Of a stretch of DNA of 40,769 nucleotides, positions 8,181-16,940 are shown piece by piece (the stretch's first letter is position 1; each line of letters begins with the position of its first letter). Source of the DNA: Fructobacillus ficulneus (GTDB taxonomy: Bacteria > Bacillota > Bacilli > Lactobacillales > Lactobacillaceae); NCBI RefSeq assembly GCF_001047075.2, contig NZ_DF968005.1:586368-627136 (forward strand), read 5' to 3'. Below the pieces are notes generated by a model. It saw only the letters and a program-made list of their open reading frames with translations, did no database searches and was not told the origin of the DNA. Made by a program: the position numbers and the translations under genes.

Positions 8181-10616
8181 TTACTTGGCAACAATATTGA
8201 CGAACTTACCTGGAATGGCAATTACCTTTTTGATATCCAAACCTTCTAAGTTCTTTTGAATCTTGTCATCTGCTTTGGCAGCAGCAATCATGTCATCTTG
8301 GCTAGCGTCAACCGACATAACTTGCTTTGAACGAACCTTACCGTTAATTTGGAAAATAATTTCCTTACTATCATCAACCAAGGCAGATTCGTCATAAGTA
8401 GGCCAAGCAACATATGTGATTGATTCCGTTGAACCGGTCAACTTTGACCAAAGTTCTTCAGCCAAGTGCGGTGCAAATGGCGCCAACATTTGAACGAAGC
8501 CCTCCATGTAAGCTTCTGGCAAAGCATCAGCCTTGTATGCATCATTGATGAAGACCATCATGGCTGAAATAGCCGTGTTGAAATGCAAGTTTTCCAAGTC
8601 TTCCGTGACCTTCTTAACGGTCATGTTGTACTCTTTTTTCAACGTGTCATCGTTAACCTTGTCAGTCAACTTATCAGTCAATGATCCATCTTCTTGAACG
8701 AACAAGCGCCAAACCCGGTCTAACCAACGGCGTGATCCTGTCACCCCTTCTTCAGACCAAGGCTTACTTTGCGTCAAAGGACCCATGAACATTTCATAAA
8801 TCCGCAAAGTGTCGGCCCCGTATTCGTTGACGATATCATCAGGGTTAACAACGTTACCCTTTGACTTTGACATCTTTTCGTGGTTTTCACCCAAAATCAT
8901 TCCTTGGTTAACCAGCTTGTGGAACGGTTCCTTTTCCTTGACAACACCCAAGTCGTACAAGACCTTGTTCCAGAACCGGGCGTAGAGGAGGTGCAAAACA
9001 GCGTGTTCAGCCCCACCAACGTACAAATCAACATTCTTCCAGTAAGCCAATTTTTCAGGATCTGCTAAAGCATTTTCGTTGCGAGGGTCAACATAGCGCA
9101 AGAAGTACCATGATGAACCGGCCCACTGAGGCATCGTATTCGTTTCACGACGACCCTTCATACCATCTTCACGAGTAACTTCCAACCAGTCCTTGGCATT
9201 GGCCAAAGGTGATTCACCAGTTCCAGACGGCTTCAATTGTTCTTCTGTCATGTCTGGCAAGCGCAATGGCAATTCATCTTCGGGAACCAAAGTTTGCGTG
9301 CCATCTTCCCAATGGATAACAGGAATTGGTTCACCCCAGTAACGTTGACGAGAGAAAATCCAATCACGCAAGCGGTAGTTAACCTTCTTTTCACCGTCGC
9401 CATGTTCTTCCAGCCATTCAATCATGGCGTCAATGGCTTCTTGCTTACCCATCCCGTTCAAGAAACCAGAATTGATATGCACCCCAGTACCTGTGTAAGC
9501 TTCATCAGACAAGTCACCACCTTCGATGACTGGCGTAATCTTTAAGTCAAATTTCTTAGCAAAGTCGTAATCACGTTGGTCGTGGGCACCAACACCCATA
9601 ACGGCACCAGTTCCATATGAACCTAGGACATAGTCGGCAATCCAGATTGGTAACAAGTCACCATTGACTGGGTTTTTCGCATAAGCCCCAGTGAAGACCC
9701 CTGACTTATCCTTGTTCAAGTCTGTTCGTTCCAAATCAGACTTCAAGGCAATCTTTTCTTGGTAAGCAGCGACAGCAGCCTTTTGGTCGGCTGTTGTGAT
9801 TTGGTCGACCAAATCATGTTCCGGTGCCAAGACCAGGTATGAGGCCCCGAACAAAGTATCAGGACGGGTTGAGAAAACTTCAATTTTTTCACCAGCATGG
9901 TTTTCAACATCAAAACGAATTGAGGCCCCAATTGAACGACCAATCCAGTTGCGTTGTTGTTCCTTGATGGCTTCTGGCCAATCCAAACCATCCAAATCAT
10001 CGATTAAGCGGTCGGCATAGGCCGTAATCCGCAAAACCCATTGCTTCATTGGCTTACGGTAAACGGGGTAACCACCACGTTCCGTCTTACCATTAATGAC
10101 TTCTTCGTTGGAAACAACCAAACCACCACCTGGGAAGTCTGGTGCCCAGTTAACCATGATTTCATCTTCATAGGCTAAGCCCATTTCGTAGAGCTTTTCA
10201 AAAATCCATTGGGTCCAACGGTAATAGTTAGGGTCAGTCGTTTTGATTTCCCGGTCCCAGTCATAAGAGAATCCCAATGATTGAACTTGGTTCTTGAAAA
10301 CTTGGATATTTTGATCTGTAAAGGTAGCTGGGTTATTTCCAGTCTTCAAAGCATACTGTTCAGCGGGCAAACCAAAGGCATCCCATCCCATTGGATGTAA
10401 GACGTTCTTCCCCTGTGCACGCTTAAACCGCGACACAATATCCGTTGCCGTATACCCTTCAGGGTGACCAACGTGGAGTCCTTGACCAGATGGGTAAGGG
10501 AACATGTCCATGACAAAGTACTTTTCCTTGTCTGACTTGTCGTCCGCCTTAAAGGTCTTGTTTTCTTCCCAATAGTGTTGCCACTTTCCTTCAATCTTCT
10601 TGTGATCGTATCCCAT
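8181..10616 (-). CDS. leuS: Leucyl-tRNA synthetase
   Basis: It charges tRNA-Leu with leucine. The class I signature HIGH appears as HVGH in [16 protein letters not shown] near residue 50, and KMSKS as [11 protein letters not shown] near residue 590. The CP1 editing domain lies between ([13 protein letters not shown] and [13 protein letters not shown] are its conserved threonine-rich and aspartate parts). The C-terminal anticodon-binding and closing domains follow, ending with [13 protein letters not shown]. The length of 811 aa is normal. The ATG at 10616 has GGAGG 5-6 bases upstream. Expression should respond to uncharged tRNA-Leu through the T-box leader. Confidence 0.97.
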   Translation of the reverse strand: MGYDHKKIEGKWQHYWEENKTFKADDKSDKEKYFVMDMFPYPSGQGLHVGHPEGYTATDIVSRFKRAQGKNVLHPMGWDAFGLPAEQYALKTGNNPATFTDQNIQVFKNQVQSLGFSYDWDREIKTTDPNYYRWTQWIFEKLYEMGLAYEDEIMVNWAPDFPGGGLVVSNEEVINGKTERGGYPVYRKPMKQWVLRITAYADRLIDDLDGLDWPEAIKEQQRNWIGRSIGASIRFDVENHAGEKIEVFSTRPDTLFGASYLVLAPEHDLVDQITTADQKAAVAAYQEKIALKSDLERTDLNKDKSGVFTGAYAKNPVNGDLLPIWIADYVLGSYGTGAVMGVGAHDQRDYDFAKKFDLKITPVIEGGDLSDEAYTGTGVHINSGFLNGMGKQEAIDAMIEWLEEHGDGEKKVNYRLRDWIFSRQRYWGEPIPVIHWEDGTQTLVPEDELPLRLPDMTEEQLKPSGTGESPLANAKDWLEVTREDGMKGRRETNTMPQWAGSSWYFLRYVDPRNENALADPEKLAYWKNVDLYVGGAEHAVLHLLYARFWNKVLYDLGVVKEKEPFHKLVNQGMILGENHEKMSKSKGNVVNPDDIVNEYGADTLRIYEMFMGPLTQSKPWSEEGVTGSRRWLDRVWRLFVQEDGSLTDKLTDKVNDDTLKKEYNMTVKKVTEDLENLHFNTAISAMMVFINDAYKADALPEAYMEGFVQMLAPFAPHLAEELWSKLTGSTESITYVAWPTYDESALVDDSKEIIFQINGKVRSKQVMSVDASQDDMIAAAKADDKIQKNLEGLDIKKVIAIPGKFVNIVAK

Positions 10617-10631
10617 TTTTTCCTCCATCAA

Positions 10632-10866
10632 ACAAAAAAAGCCCTATGTTAGACAAAAAAAGCCTAACATAGGGCGATTATCACCGCGGTACCACCTACG
10701 TTTTGTCCAAATTAATGAACCTCAAGAATGCCTTAACGCAGCAAAAACGTACCGACTACTGGACTTCACCGGCAGGTGCATCAACCGAGTTCGTGATTTT
10801 AGTTGGTAGACTCGCAGTCCCGTCTACTTTCTGAAGCTCCGCTATCACTACTAGTGTTGAAAAGTA
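10632..10866 (-). promoter_or_regulatory. T-box leader of leuS (tRNA-Leu sensing)
   Basis: The minus-strand leader holds the T-box motif AGGTGGTACCGCGGTGA (10681-10697), whose TGGT bulge matches the 3' end ACCA of tRNA-Leu. Upstream, in the Stem I region, GAA-CTC (10787-10792) fits the usual GAA-codon arrangement, so CTC (leucine) is the specifier. The terminator is a perfect 12-bp stem GCCCTATGTTAG/CTAACATAGGGC (10641-10675) followed by T residues. The antiterminator can form by pairing TAGG of the T-box with CCTA in the 5' arm of the terminator. This stretch explains the whole gap of about 300 bases between leuS and the plus-strand methyltransferase gene. Confidence 0.93.
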
Positions 10867-10871
10867 ACTTT

Positions 10872-10880
10872 ATTATAGCA
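10872..10880 (-). promoter_or_regulatory. Extended -10 promoter of leuS
   Basis: The minus strand reads TGCTATAAT, a perfect extended -10 box, just upstream of the T-box leader. No convincing -35 box is present. It lies back-to-back with the plus-strand gene starting at 10934. Confidence 0.7.
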
Positions 10881-10899
10881 CAAGGTCACAAAAATTCGC

Positions 10900-10905
10900 T
10901 ATACT
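10900..10905 (+). promoter_or_regulatory. Possible -10 box of the methyltransferase-like gene
   Basis: TATACT lies about 19 bases before the ribosome site. The -35 region is not recognisable, so this is tentative. Confidence 0.4.
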
Positions 10906-10933
10906 AGGACTAAGAAAACAAGTGGAGTACATG

Positions 10934-11464
10934 ATGCAAATTTCAAATCGTTCATTTATTCAAAATATTTTAGAAAATACCATCCAAGCTGGCGCCCTAG
11001 TTTTGGACGGTGCCGCCGCTACCGGGCTTAACACCCGATTTTTAGCCAGTCGCGTTGGTAGCCAAGGTCAAGTATTGAGCTTCCACCAGCACAAGGAAGA
11101 CGCTAACAAGACCGCTTCTTCCCTCTTTATGGCCGGTCTGCAAGACCGGGTAGCCGTAATTAATGGCGAATTGGATGCTAGTAAGCTCCAGGCCGAAATT
11201 GGTAAGTTTACCAAGTTAGACCTAGCCATCCTTGATTATGGGTCAGACACCGACCAGGCCCTTCCGGTAGCAGAGCAAATCACAGACCAGGCTCAGCTTT
11301 TATTTGATCACCTAAAAGATACCGGTCTTCTGGTGGTCAATATCGCCAAAAACAATAATCAAGGACCACAAAGTTTCTCACTTACTGATGAAGATATGGA
11401 AAACGCGACCTACCAAACAACAACTGATACAACCTACCTCTTTGAAAAAGTACCAGCAGAATAA
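10934..11464 (+). CDS. Divergent class I methyltransferase-like protein (YtqB/MnmM-related)
   Basis: The order of motifs resembles the small Rossmann methyltransferases of the YtqB/MraW_2 family, which in Bacillus acts as MnmM on the wobble uridine of some tRNAs. Motif I reads VLDGAAATGLNTRFLA near residue 28, where active family members have a glycine-rich D-x-T-x-GNG-x-DT pattern. The conserved NLGYLPGGDK-type segment reads AILDYGSDTDQ, and the later Y-x-GH-x-GG motif is missing. SAM binding or catalysis may therefore be weakened or lost. GGAG lies 6 bases before the ATG at 10934 and 3 bases before an in-frame ATG at 10931; I prefer 10934 (176 aa). The gene is transcribed away from leuS. 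Confidence 0.7.
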   Translation: MQISNRSFIQNILENTIQAGALVLDGAAATGLNTRFLASRVGSQGQVLSFHQHKEDANKTASSLFMAGLQDRVAVINGELDASKLQAEIGKFTKLDLAILDYGSDTDQALPVAEQITDQAQLLFDHLKDTGLLVVNIAKNNNQGPQSFSLTDEDMENATYQTTTDTTYLFEKVPAE

Positions 11465-11476
11465 CAGTTAAAATCG

Positions 11477-11485
11477 TGCTATAAT
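11477..11485 (+). promoter_or_regulatory. Extended -10 promoter of the 43-residue ORF
   Basis: TGCTATAAT is an exact extended -10 box located 22 bases before a GGAGG ribosome site. It begins 13 bases after the preceding stop codon. No clear -35 box is seen. Confidence 0.65.
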
Positions 11486-11520
11486 AGGTGCCAATCAAAG
11501 CCAATTGGAGGAAACATGCG

Positions 11521-11652
11521 ATGGGACGAATTGTTAACCAAGAAGAACGTATCAATACACCTTTAGAAGATTTGATTAGCATGCCCGCTGTCGACGCGGA
11601 AGCCGATAAGGCTGCTCGTGACAAGGCCTTGGGACAAGATAAGAACAAATAG
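11521..11652 (+). CDS. Small protein of 43 aa, unknown function
   Basis: The ORF encodes a short, hydrophilic, charged peptide starting MGRIVNQEERINTPLEDL and ending in a lysine-rich tail. It has no hydrophobic segment, so it is probably cytosolic. Support for its being real: a consensus extended -10 promoter, GGAGG (11507-11511) 9 bases before the ATG, and a very strong terminator directly after the stop. A second ATG at 11516 in another frame gives only 16 residues and lies closer (4 bases) to the ribosome site. I do not recognise the family. Confidence 0.6.
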   Translation: MGRIVNQEERINTPLEDLISMPAVDAEADKAARDKALGQDKNK

Positions 11653-11657
11653 TGAAA

Positions 11658-11701
11658 TAAAAGGAGGCAACCAGCTGAACAGCTGGTTGCCTCCTTTTTT
11701 T
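11658..11701 (+). terminator. Strong terminator after the 43-residue ORF
   Basis: A long perfect stem (AAAGGAGGCAACCAGCTG and its complement, 2-base loop) is followed by T residues on the plus strand. Its 5' arm has a preceding A run, so it may also act on the minus strand. Confidence 0.92.
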
Positions 11702-11721
11702 GTAGCCCAATTTACTGCAAA

Positions 11722-11750
11722 GAAAAAAGCCCACCTAAGTGGACTTTTTT
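11722..11750 (-). terminator. Terminator of tuf
   Basis: GTCCAC pairs with GTGGGC around the loop TTAG on the minus strand, followed by TTTTTTC. It lies about 15 bases after the tuf stop. Confidence 0.85.
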
Positions 11751-11764
11751 GAAAAATAATTAGA

Positions 11765-12952
11765 TTATTCTTCGATTTCAGTAACAGTTCCGGCACCAAC
11801 AGTGTGGCCACCTTCACGAACAGTAAACTTCAATCCCTTTTCAATGGCAACTGGTGCAATCAATTCAACGTCGAACGTTACTTGATCACCAGGCATAACC
11901 ATTTCAACACCTGCTGGCAATTCTACGACACCAGTAACATCAGTTGTGTGGAAGTAGAATTGTGGACGGTAGTTAGTGAAGAATGGCGTGTGACGGCCTC
12001 CTTCTTCCTTAGTCAAGACATAAACTTCAGCCATGAACTTCTTGTGAGTCTTGATTGAGCCAGGAGCAGCCAAAACTTGACCACGTTCGATCTGGTCACG
12101 ATCAACACCACGAAGCAATGCACCGATGTTGTCACCAGCTTGAGCTTCTTCCAAAGTCTTACGGAACATTTCGATTCCAGTAACCGTAGTCTTTTGGATT
12201 TCTTCCTTCAAACCAACGATTTCAACTTCAGTACCAGTAGTCAAGACACCACGGTCAACACGACCTGAAGCAACAGTACCACGACCAGTGATCGTAAATA
12301 CGTCTTCGATAGGCATCAAGAATGGCTTGTCATCTTCACGTGCTGGAGTTGGGATGTAAGTATCAACAGCATCCATCAATTCCAAGATAACCTTAGCTTG
12401 TTCTTCGTCGCCTTCCAATGCCTTCAAAGCTGATCCCTTGATAACTGGGATATCATCGCCTGGGAAGTCATATTCTGACAACAATTCACGAACTTCGATT
12501 TCAACCAATTCGATTAATTCTTCATCATCAACCAAGTCAGTCTTGTTCAAGAAGACAACCAAATGTTCAACACCAACCTGGCGAGCAAGCAAGATGTGTT
12601 CGCGAGTTTGTGGCATAGGACCATCAGTTGCGGCAACAACAAGGATGGCACCATCCATTTGTGCGGCACCAGTGATCATGTTCTTAACGTAATCGGCGTG
12701 ACCTGGGGCATCGATGTGGGCGTAGTGACGAGCATCCGTCTCATATTCGATATGAGAAGTGTTGATCGTGATACCACGTTCCTTTTCTTCAGGAGCGTTA
12801 TCGATTTCAGCGAAATCAGTAGCAGTTCCACCATCTTTTTTTGCCAATACCTTTGAGATAGCAGCAGTCAAAGTAGTCTTTCCGTGATCGACGTGTCCGA
12901 TCGTACCAATGTTAACGTGGGGCTTATTGCGAACGTAAGTTTCCTTAGCCAA
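11765..12952 (-). CDS. tuf: Elongation factor Tu
   Basis: This GTPase delivers aminoacyl-tRNA to the ribosome. All G motifs are present: GHVDHGKTT (P-loop, residue 19 on), the switch region RGITINT, DAPGH, NKTD, and GSALKAL; domains 2 and 3 follow. The length is 395 aa. The start codon is TTG at 12952: the N-terminus aligns with the family start [14 protein letters not shown], and GGAGG lies 8 bases upstream, with no nearby ATG. A TTG start is notable for one of the most highly made proteins. It is a single-gene unit with its own consensus promoter and terminator. Confidence 0.97.
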   Translation of the reverse strand: MAKETYVRNKPHVNIGTIGHVDHGKTTLTAAISKVLAKKDGGTATDFAEIDNAPEEKERGITINTSHIEYETDARHYAHIDAPGHADYVKNMITGAAQMDGAILVVAATDGPMPQTREHILLARQVGVEHLVVFLNKTDLVDDEELIELVEIEVRELLSEYDFPGDDIPVIKGSALKALEGDEEQAKVILELMDAVDTYIPTPAREDDKPFLMPIEDVFTITGRGTVASGRVDRGVLTTGTEVEIVGLKEEIQKTTVTGIEMFRKTLEEAQAGDNIGALLRGVDRDQIERGQVLAAPGSIKTHKKFMAEVYVLTKEEGGRHTPFFTNYRPQFYFHTTDVTGVVELPAGVEMVMPGDQVTFDVELIAPVAIEKGLKFTVREGGHTVGAGTVTEIEE

Positions 12953-13074
12953 TGTAGTTTCCTCCAATTTTGTCTCTCAGTTTGTCCCGAGAAAATCGTA
13001 TGTTTATATTTTACAACGCCTGGGCCATAAAGGCAACCTTAATCAGCGTTTTTCTGGCACTTAAGCCGAGAATT

Positions 13075-13103
13075 ATTATACTAATTTCTCTATTCTTTGT
13101 AAA
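13075..13103 (-). promoter_or_regulatory. Consensus promoter of tuf
   Basis: TTTACA (13098-13103) and TATAAT (13075-13080) are spaced by 17 bases on the minus strand. The resulting untranslated leader is about 115 bases and can form a small stem (AACGC with GCGTT, enclosing AAGG/CCTT). The -35 box lies within 13 bases of the TPR gene's start-distal end at 13116. Confidence 0.82.
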
Positions 13104-13115
13104 CACCTATTATTG

Positions 13116-14033
13116 TTAAAGTTGTTGTTGGGCCAACTCAATAAAAGCCTTTTGAACGAGGTCATGAACTTGCTTTTGGTCTGGCTCTTCATCTGGCTTT
13201 TGGTCCTGATAAAAATTTGCCAAATCAACATCTACCCAGGCTTCAGGATCAGGAATTCCTTCGCTTAATCGTGGGAAGACCAACATTGCTTCCAGTCGTA
13301 ACTGGTCAAAGAGAGCCTGATAGGCGACTGGGTCTTCTTGACCAACTAAGTCATCCAAGGCCCCTACTAGGTCCGTAAAGGTCTTTGATGCGAAAACAGG
13401 GGCTGTTGCTTGAAAATCAACCTGGTAGCGGTTTCCATCCAGCCATTGGTATGTGGTTGAGCCATCCTCACCTAATTGTTGTAAGTCTGCCATCAAGGTT
13501 GCCCGCATCAACGGTGTGGCAAATGGGTCAACTAACAAAAATTTTGCCCCCGTAGTGAAGCTGGCGACCGGCAAATGAAATCCCTGTTGGTAGCGGTCTT
13601 GTTGGCCGGACCAGTCTTCGTCACTCAAGTGATAGAATTGCTTTTCAATCACAGCAATTGTTTGGCCCTGGTTCGCGATAGCTTCATTTTCAGCAGCACG
13701 GATTTTTCCTAGCTCAGTTTCCCGGTCTAAATCCTCTGGTCCTTGCAACACCCATTGTTGTGCCAGCACAAAATTTTGGGTGGCTAACAGTAAATCTAAG
13801 TACAAGGTAAAAAGGTCGGTGTCCTGCAAATAATCATTAATATGGTCATTAGCATAGTCTTTTGCTAGCTGAAATTGTTGGTCTTTTTGCAAAGCCAAGA
13901 CCAAACTATGATTAACCTGGAGGCTCGATTCTTCTTGGTAAACTTCAGCCAATAAATCTGCAGCCTGACGGTAATTTTCCTGGTCATACTCATTTTGGGC
14001 CTGATCGATTAACTTGCTAATTTCAATTGACAA
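13116..14033 (-). CDS. TPR-like protein between rnjB and tuf
   Basis: The N-terminal 110 residues are helical and fit degenerate tetratricopeptide repeats (IDQAQNEYDQENYRQAADLLAEVY; LQKDQQFQLAKDYANDHI). The remainder (about 195 residues) has no motif I recognise and is very rich in Gln, Asp and Leu, with an acidic segment (DQKPDEEPDQKQ) near the end. No signal peptide or membrane segment is seen, so it is probably a cytosolic scaffold-type protein. Start choice is uncertain: GGAGG lies 8 bases before a TTG at 14033, while the in-frame ATG at 14048 has no site upstream and overlaps the GGAGG itself. I prefer TTG (305 aa). Confidence 0.75.
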   Translation of the reverse strand: MSIEISKLIDQAQNEYDQENYRQAADLLAEVYQEESSLQVNHSLVLALQKDQQFQLAKDYANDHINDYLQDTDLFTLYLDLLLATQNFVLAQQWVLQGPEDLDRETELGKIRAAENEAIANQGQTIAVIEKQFYHLSDEDWSGQQDRYQQGFHLPVASFTTGAKFLLVDPFATPLMRATLMADLQQLGEDGSTTYQWLDGNRYQVDFQATAPVFASKTFTDLVGALDDLVGQEDPVAYQALFDQLRLEAMLVFPRLSEGIPDPEAWVDVDLANFYQDQKPDEEPDQKQVHDLVQKAFIELAQQQL

Positions 14034-14072
14034 ATTCTCGTCCTCCATCTGTTTTTTAATTTTTAAGAAAGT

Positions 14073-14098
14073 AAAAAAGGCCCTTCCGGGTCCTTTTA
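14073..14098 (-). terminator. Terminator between rnjB and the TPR gene
   Basis: On the minus strand AAAAGG-A-CCC pairs with GGG-CCTTTT around a GGAA tetraloop with one bulged A, and the T run continues. The rnjB stop codon lies at the stem base. Confidence 0.7.
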
Positions 14099-15967
14099 TT
14101 TGGCAGTAGCAGACTCTGCTATTGCCTTTTTCTTTGCTTGGTTGGGGTTCGACTTTTTCTGACCCTTCCCTTGGTTTTTATTATTTTGCTTTTTATTATT
14201 TTGGTTTTTAGCCTGGGGCTTGTTACTTTCACCCTTTTCGCCAGGCTTTTTACCTGTCTGTTCAGGACCCTTATGGTGCGGACGGCGGTTTTGGTTAACT
14301 TCCATTACCACTGGCATCACCATTGGCCGGCGACGGGTTTCATTAAACAAGAACCGTGATAACGTCTCACGGACCCCATTCTTCAACTCGTTCCAATCAA
14401 AGACCTTTGAATCCTTCAAATAGTCTTCAATGGCATCGATGGTTAATTTGCCAGCTTCTTTCATCAAGTCACGGTTCGCCTTGACGTAGACAAAACCACG
14501 CGATGTCATCTTAGGCTTTGAAACAACCTTACGCTTTTTACGATCGATGGTCACAACAGTGACAAAGACACCATCCTCAGACAAGATTCGGCGATCGCGC
14601 AAAACAACATTACCGATATCATTCAATGAATCACCATCAATCATGGTTTCACCAACGGTAATTCCGCCTTCTTTGGCAAAGGTTTCACCGTTATAACGGT
14701 ATTGGTCACCACGTTTGGCCATGATAATTTTATCGCTCGCAATATTTACTTCTTCCGCAGCCTTCTTGCCAGTTACCATCACCCGGTATTCACCAGAGAC
14801 AGGGAACAAGAATTCCGGCTTCAAGAAATTAATCATCATTTGCAAGTCTTCTGCTGATCCGTGACCAGATGACCGCAAGTCAGTTGAAATTTGTTTAACA
14901 TCAGCGCCCTGTTGGAACAAGAGGTTTCGTGTCTGTGCAACATAAGATTCAACCGCAAACGAAGGTGTTGTCGCAATAAAGACCAGGTCCGAGTTGCCCA
15001 ACGAAATATTGGGGTTTTCGCCCTTAGCCATCTTGTGTAGATTTTTGACAGGTTCGCCCATCTTACCTGTTTCCAAGACGACAATCTGACCCGCTGGCAA
15101 GGTTTCTAAGTCAGCTAGGGTTGCAAAAAGTTCTTCCTTCGGTGCAGGCAAGTTTAACTTTCCGAGGTCCAAAGCAGTCGTCACGATTTGTTCAACATCT
15201 TGGCCTGAAAAAATCAAGCGGCGATGAGTCTTGACCGTTGCATCGATGACTTGTTGGACTCGTTGGATATTCGATGCCACAACAGCAACGATAATCCGCT
15301 TTCCTTTAGCATTTTCAAAACTTTCTTGAACATACTCGTGAATCCGCTTTTCGCTGACCATTGGCTTGCCAATATCTTCAGTTCCGGCCGTATCGGCCAA
15401 CAAAGCCAAAACTGGCTTAGAACCGATTTCTGCCAAGCGAGCAAAGTTTGTTTGGTACCCAGCCTGGGCTGTTTGGTCAAACTTGAAATGGCCAGTATAA
15501 ACCACTTGTCCTTCGTCTGTTCCCAAAACAATTCCCAAAGCATCAGGAATGGTGTGGGTGGTGTTGAAGAACGATACTTTTACGGTCCCAAAATCAATTT
15601 CAGTATTCTCATTAACAGCATGAAAATCATCAAAATGCTTCAGTGAGTCTTCACCCTCAATGGCCAACTTGGCTAGGGCTACCGTCAATTCAGAACCAAA
15701 AATCGGCACCTGTAATTGTTGGAGTAAATAAGGTAAAGCCCCAATTGAATCTGCGTGACCATGAGTCAAAAAGATTCCAGCAATCCTATCTTGGTTTTTC
15801 AACAGATATTCAAAGTCTGGGATGACGACGTCAATCCCGAGTTGTTCAGTTTCAGGATACTTTAACCCTGCATCTAAGATGAAAATCTCATCGTTGACTT
15901 CTACAGCATACATGTTTTTTCCGTTTTCACGTACGCCCCCGAAGGGAATTATATTTAAGTTTGTCAT
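14096..15967 (-). CDS. rnjB: RNase J2-type protein with degenerate metal site
   Basis: The protein has the RNase J architecture: beta-lactamase fold, beta-CASP insert, and C-terminal domain ending with RRPMVMPVVMEV. In Gram-positive bacteria RNase J1 and J2 form an mRNA-degrading complex in which J2 has little activity. Here HGHEDH of active RNase J reads HGHADS near residue 77, the TGDFKFD motif reads TGHFKFD, and the H-G-E-Y-R motif reads PVSGEYR. At least three metal ligands are therefore altered. SGHGS and INFLKPEFLFPV resemble J2 more than J1. A basic Asn/Lys-rich tail of about 65 residues follows and probably binds RNA. The ATG at 15967 has AAAGGA 6-7 bases upstream; 623 aa. Confidence 0.82.
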   Translation of the reverse strand: MTNLNIIPFGGVRENGKNMYAVEVNDEIFILDAGLKYPETEQLGIDVVIPDFEYLLKNQDRIAGIFLTHGHADSIGALPYLLQQLQVPIFGSELTVALAKLAIEGEDSLKHFDDFHAVNENTEIDFGTVKVSFFNTTHTIPDALGIVLGTDEGQVVYTGHFKFDQTAQAGYQTNFARLAEIGSKPVLALLADTAGTEDIGKPMVSEKRIHEYVQESFENAKGKRIIVAVVASNIQRVQQVIDATVKTHRRLIFSGQDVEQIVTTALDLGKLNLPAPKEELFATLADLETLPAGQIVVLETGKMGEPVKNLHKMAKGENPNISLGNSDLVFIATTPSFAVESYVAQTRNLLFQQGADVKQISTDLRSSGHGSAEDLQMMINFLKPEFLFPVSGEYRVMVTGKKAAEEVNIASDKIIMAKRGDQYRYNGETFAKEGGITVGETMIDGDSLNDIGNVVLRDRRILSEDGVFVTVVTIDRKKRKVVSKPKMTSRGFVYVKANRDLMKEAGKLTIDAIEDYLKDSKVFDWNELKNGVRETLSRFLFNETRRRPMVMPVVMEVNQNRRPHHKGPEQTGKKPGEKGESNKPQAKNQNNKKQNNKNQGKGQKKSNPNQAKKKAIAESATAK

Positions 15968-16052
15968 GTTGTTTCCTTTAATTACTTTTTTATAAAGTGA
16001 ATCAGCTTGAAAAGCGGTACATTTGACCATTCTTCTCTTTGTCTCGATTTCA

Positions 16053-16058
16053 ATTATA
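16053..16058 (-). promoter_or_regulatory. Possible -10 box of rnjB
   Basis: TATAAT appears on the minus strand about 85 bases before the rnjB start. A second candidate, TGGTAAACT, lies just upstream. The -35 boxes are weak for both. Confidence 0.4.
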
Positions 16059-16173
16059 TCTAGTTTACCATAATTCGCTCATATTTAAACAGTTAAGACT
16101 TAGTGAGTCCAAAAAGTTTTTTTAAAGGTAATCAAAGAAGTTTAGACTAAGTCGCCTGCGGCAACAATAAAAT

Positions 16174-16207
16174 CAAAAAAAGACCTGACCGAAGTCAGAT
16201 CTTTTAA
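16174..16207 (-). terminator. Terminator of the infC-rpmI-rplT operon
   Basis: On the minus strand AAAAGATCTGAC pairs with GTCAGGTCTTTT around a TTCG tetraloop, followed by further T residues. It lies 20 bases beyond the rplT stop. Confidence 0.92.
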
Positions 16208-16226
16208 AATCATTAACCAATACTGA

Positions 16227-16646
16227 TTAACGATCAACCTTAACAGTTGTTTCAGTAGTTGCTGCATGACGTTCTTGAACCAATACTGAATCGTTTGACA
16301 AAGCTGACTTTGCTTGTTCAGCAAGCTTTGAGAAAGTATCGAAGTCAGATACGGCCAAATCAGCCAACATCTTACGGTTCAATTGAACACCGGCCAAATC
16401 CAAGCCGTGCATCAACTTTGAGTATGACAAACCGTTCATGCGGGCGGCTGCGTTAATACGAGCAATCCACAACTTACGGAAGTCACGCTTACGGTTACGA
16501 CGGTCGCGGAAAGCGTACAAGTATGACTTGTACACTTGTTGCTTAGCAACCTTGTAATTGATGTGACGTTGGCCACGGTAACCCTTAGCCAACTTAATAA
16601 ACTTTTTACGACGTGCGCGTGAAACTGTACCACCCTTAACTCGCAT
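16227..16646 (-). CDS. rplT: 50S ribosomal protein L20
   Basis: This protein binds 23S rRNA and is needed early in 50S assembly; in several bacteria it also represses its own operon. The sequence [25 protein letters not shown] and the conserved [18 protein letters not shown] are diagnostic. The typical length is about 118 aa, while this one has 139: a C-terminal extension of about 20 residues (after [10 protein letters not shown]) is rich in Thr, Val and charged residues. AGGAGG lies 8 bases before the ATG. It is the last gene of the operon. Confidence 0.97.
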   Translation of the reverse strand: MRVKGGTVSRARRKKFIKLAKGYRGQRHINYKVAKQQVYKSYLYAFRDRRNRKRDFRKLWIARINAAARMNGLSYSKLMHGLDLAGVQLNRKMLADLAVSDFDTFSKLAEQAKSALSNDSVLVQERHAATTETTVKVDR

Positions 16647-16691
16647 GGGTAATTCCTCCTAAATAATTAGTAATTTAACGACCCTTTAAAA

Positions 16692-16889
16692 TTAGAGGGT
16701 AGACAACATCTTTGCGTACTTCTTGATGGTTGTCTTGTTCATCATTCGCGTACCACGCAATTGACGACGTTGCTTCTTTGTCTTACCGTGGAAACGGTGT
16801 GAAGTATAAGCTGAGGCTGACTTAAAGCCACCCTTAGCTGTCTTCTTGAAACGCTTTGCTGCAGCGCGATGAGTCTTCATCTTGGGCAT
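16692..16889 (-). CDS. rpmI: 50S ribosomal protein L35
   Basis: The 65-aa basic protein begins [20 protein letters not shown] and contains the family pattern [16 protein letters not shown], typical for L35. AGGAG lies 9 bases before the ATG. It sits between infC and rplT, the standard order. Confidence 0.97.
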   Translation of the reverse strand: MPKMKTHRAAAKRFKKTAKGGFKSASAYTSHRFHGKTKKQRRQLRGTRMMNKTTIKKYAKMLSTL

Positions 16890-16940
16890 GAGTCCATTCT
16901 CCTATCGTTTTTCAAGTATCCCAGAAACCAGCAGTTTGTC

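Noticed and set aside
11516-11566. 16-residue ORF starting just before the 43-residue ORF
   Set aside because: It overlaps the longer frame, is very short, and only 4 bases separate it from the ribosome site. It remains possible but cannot be supported.
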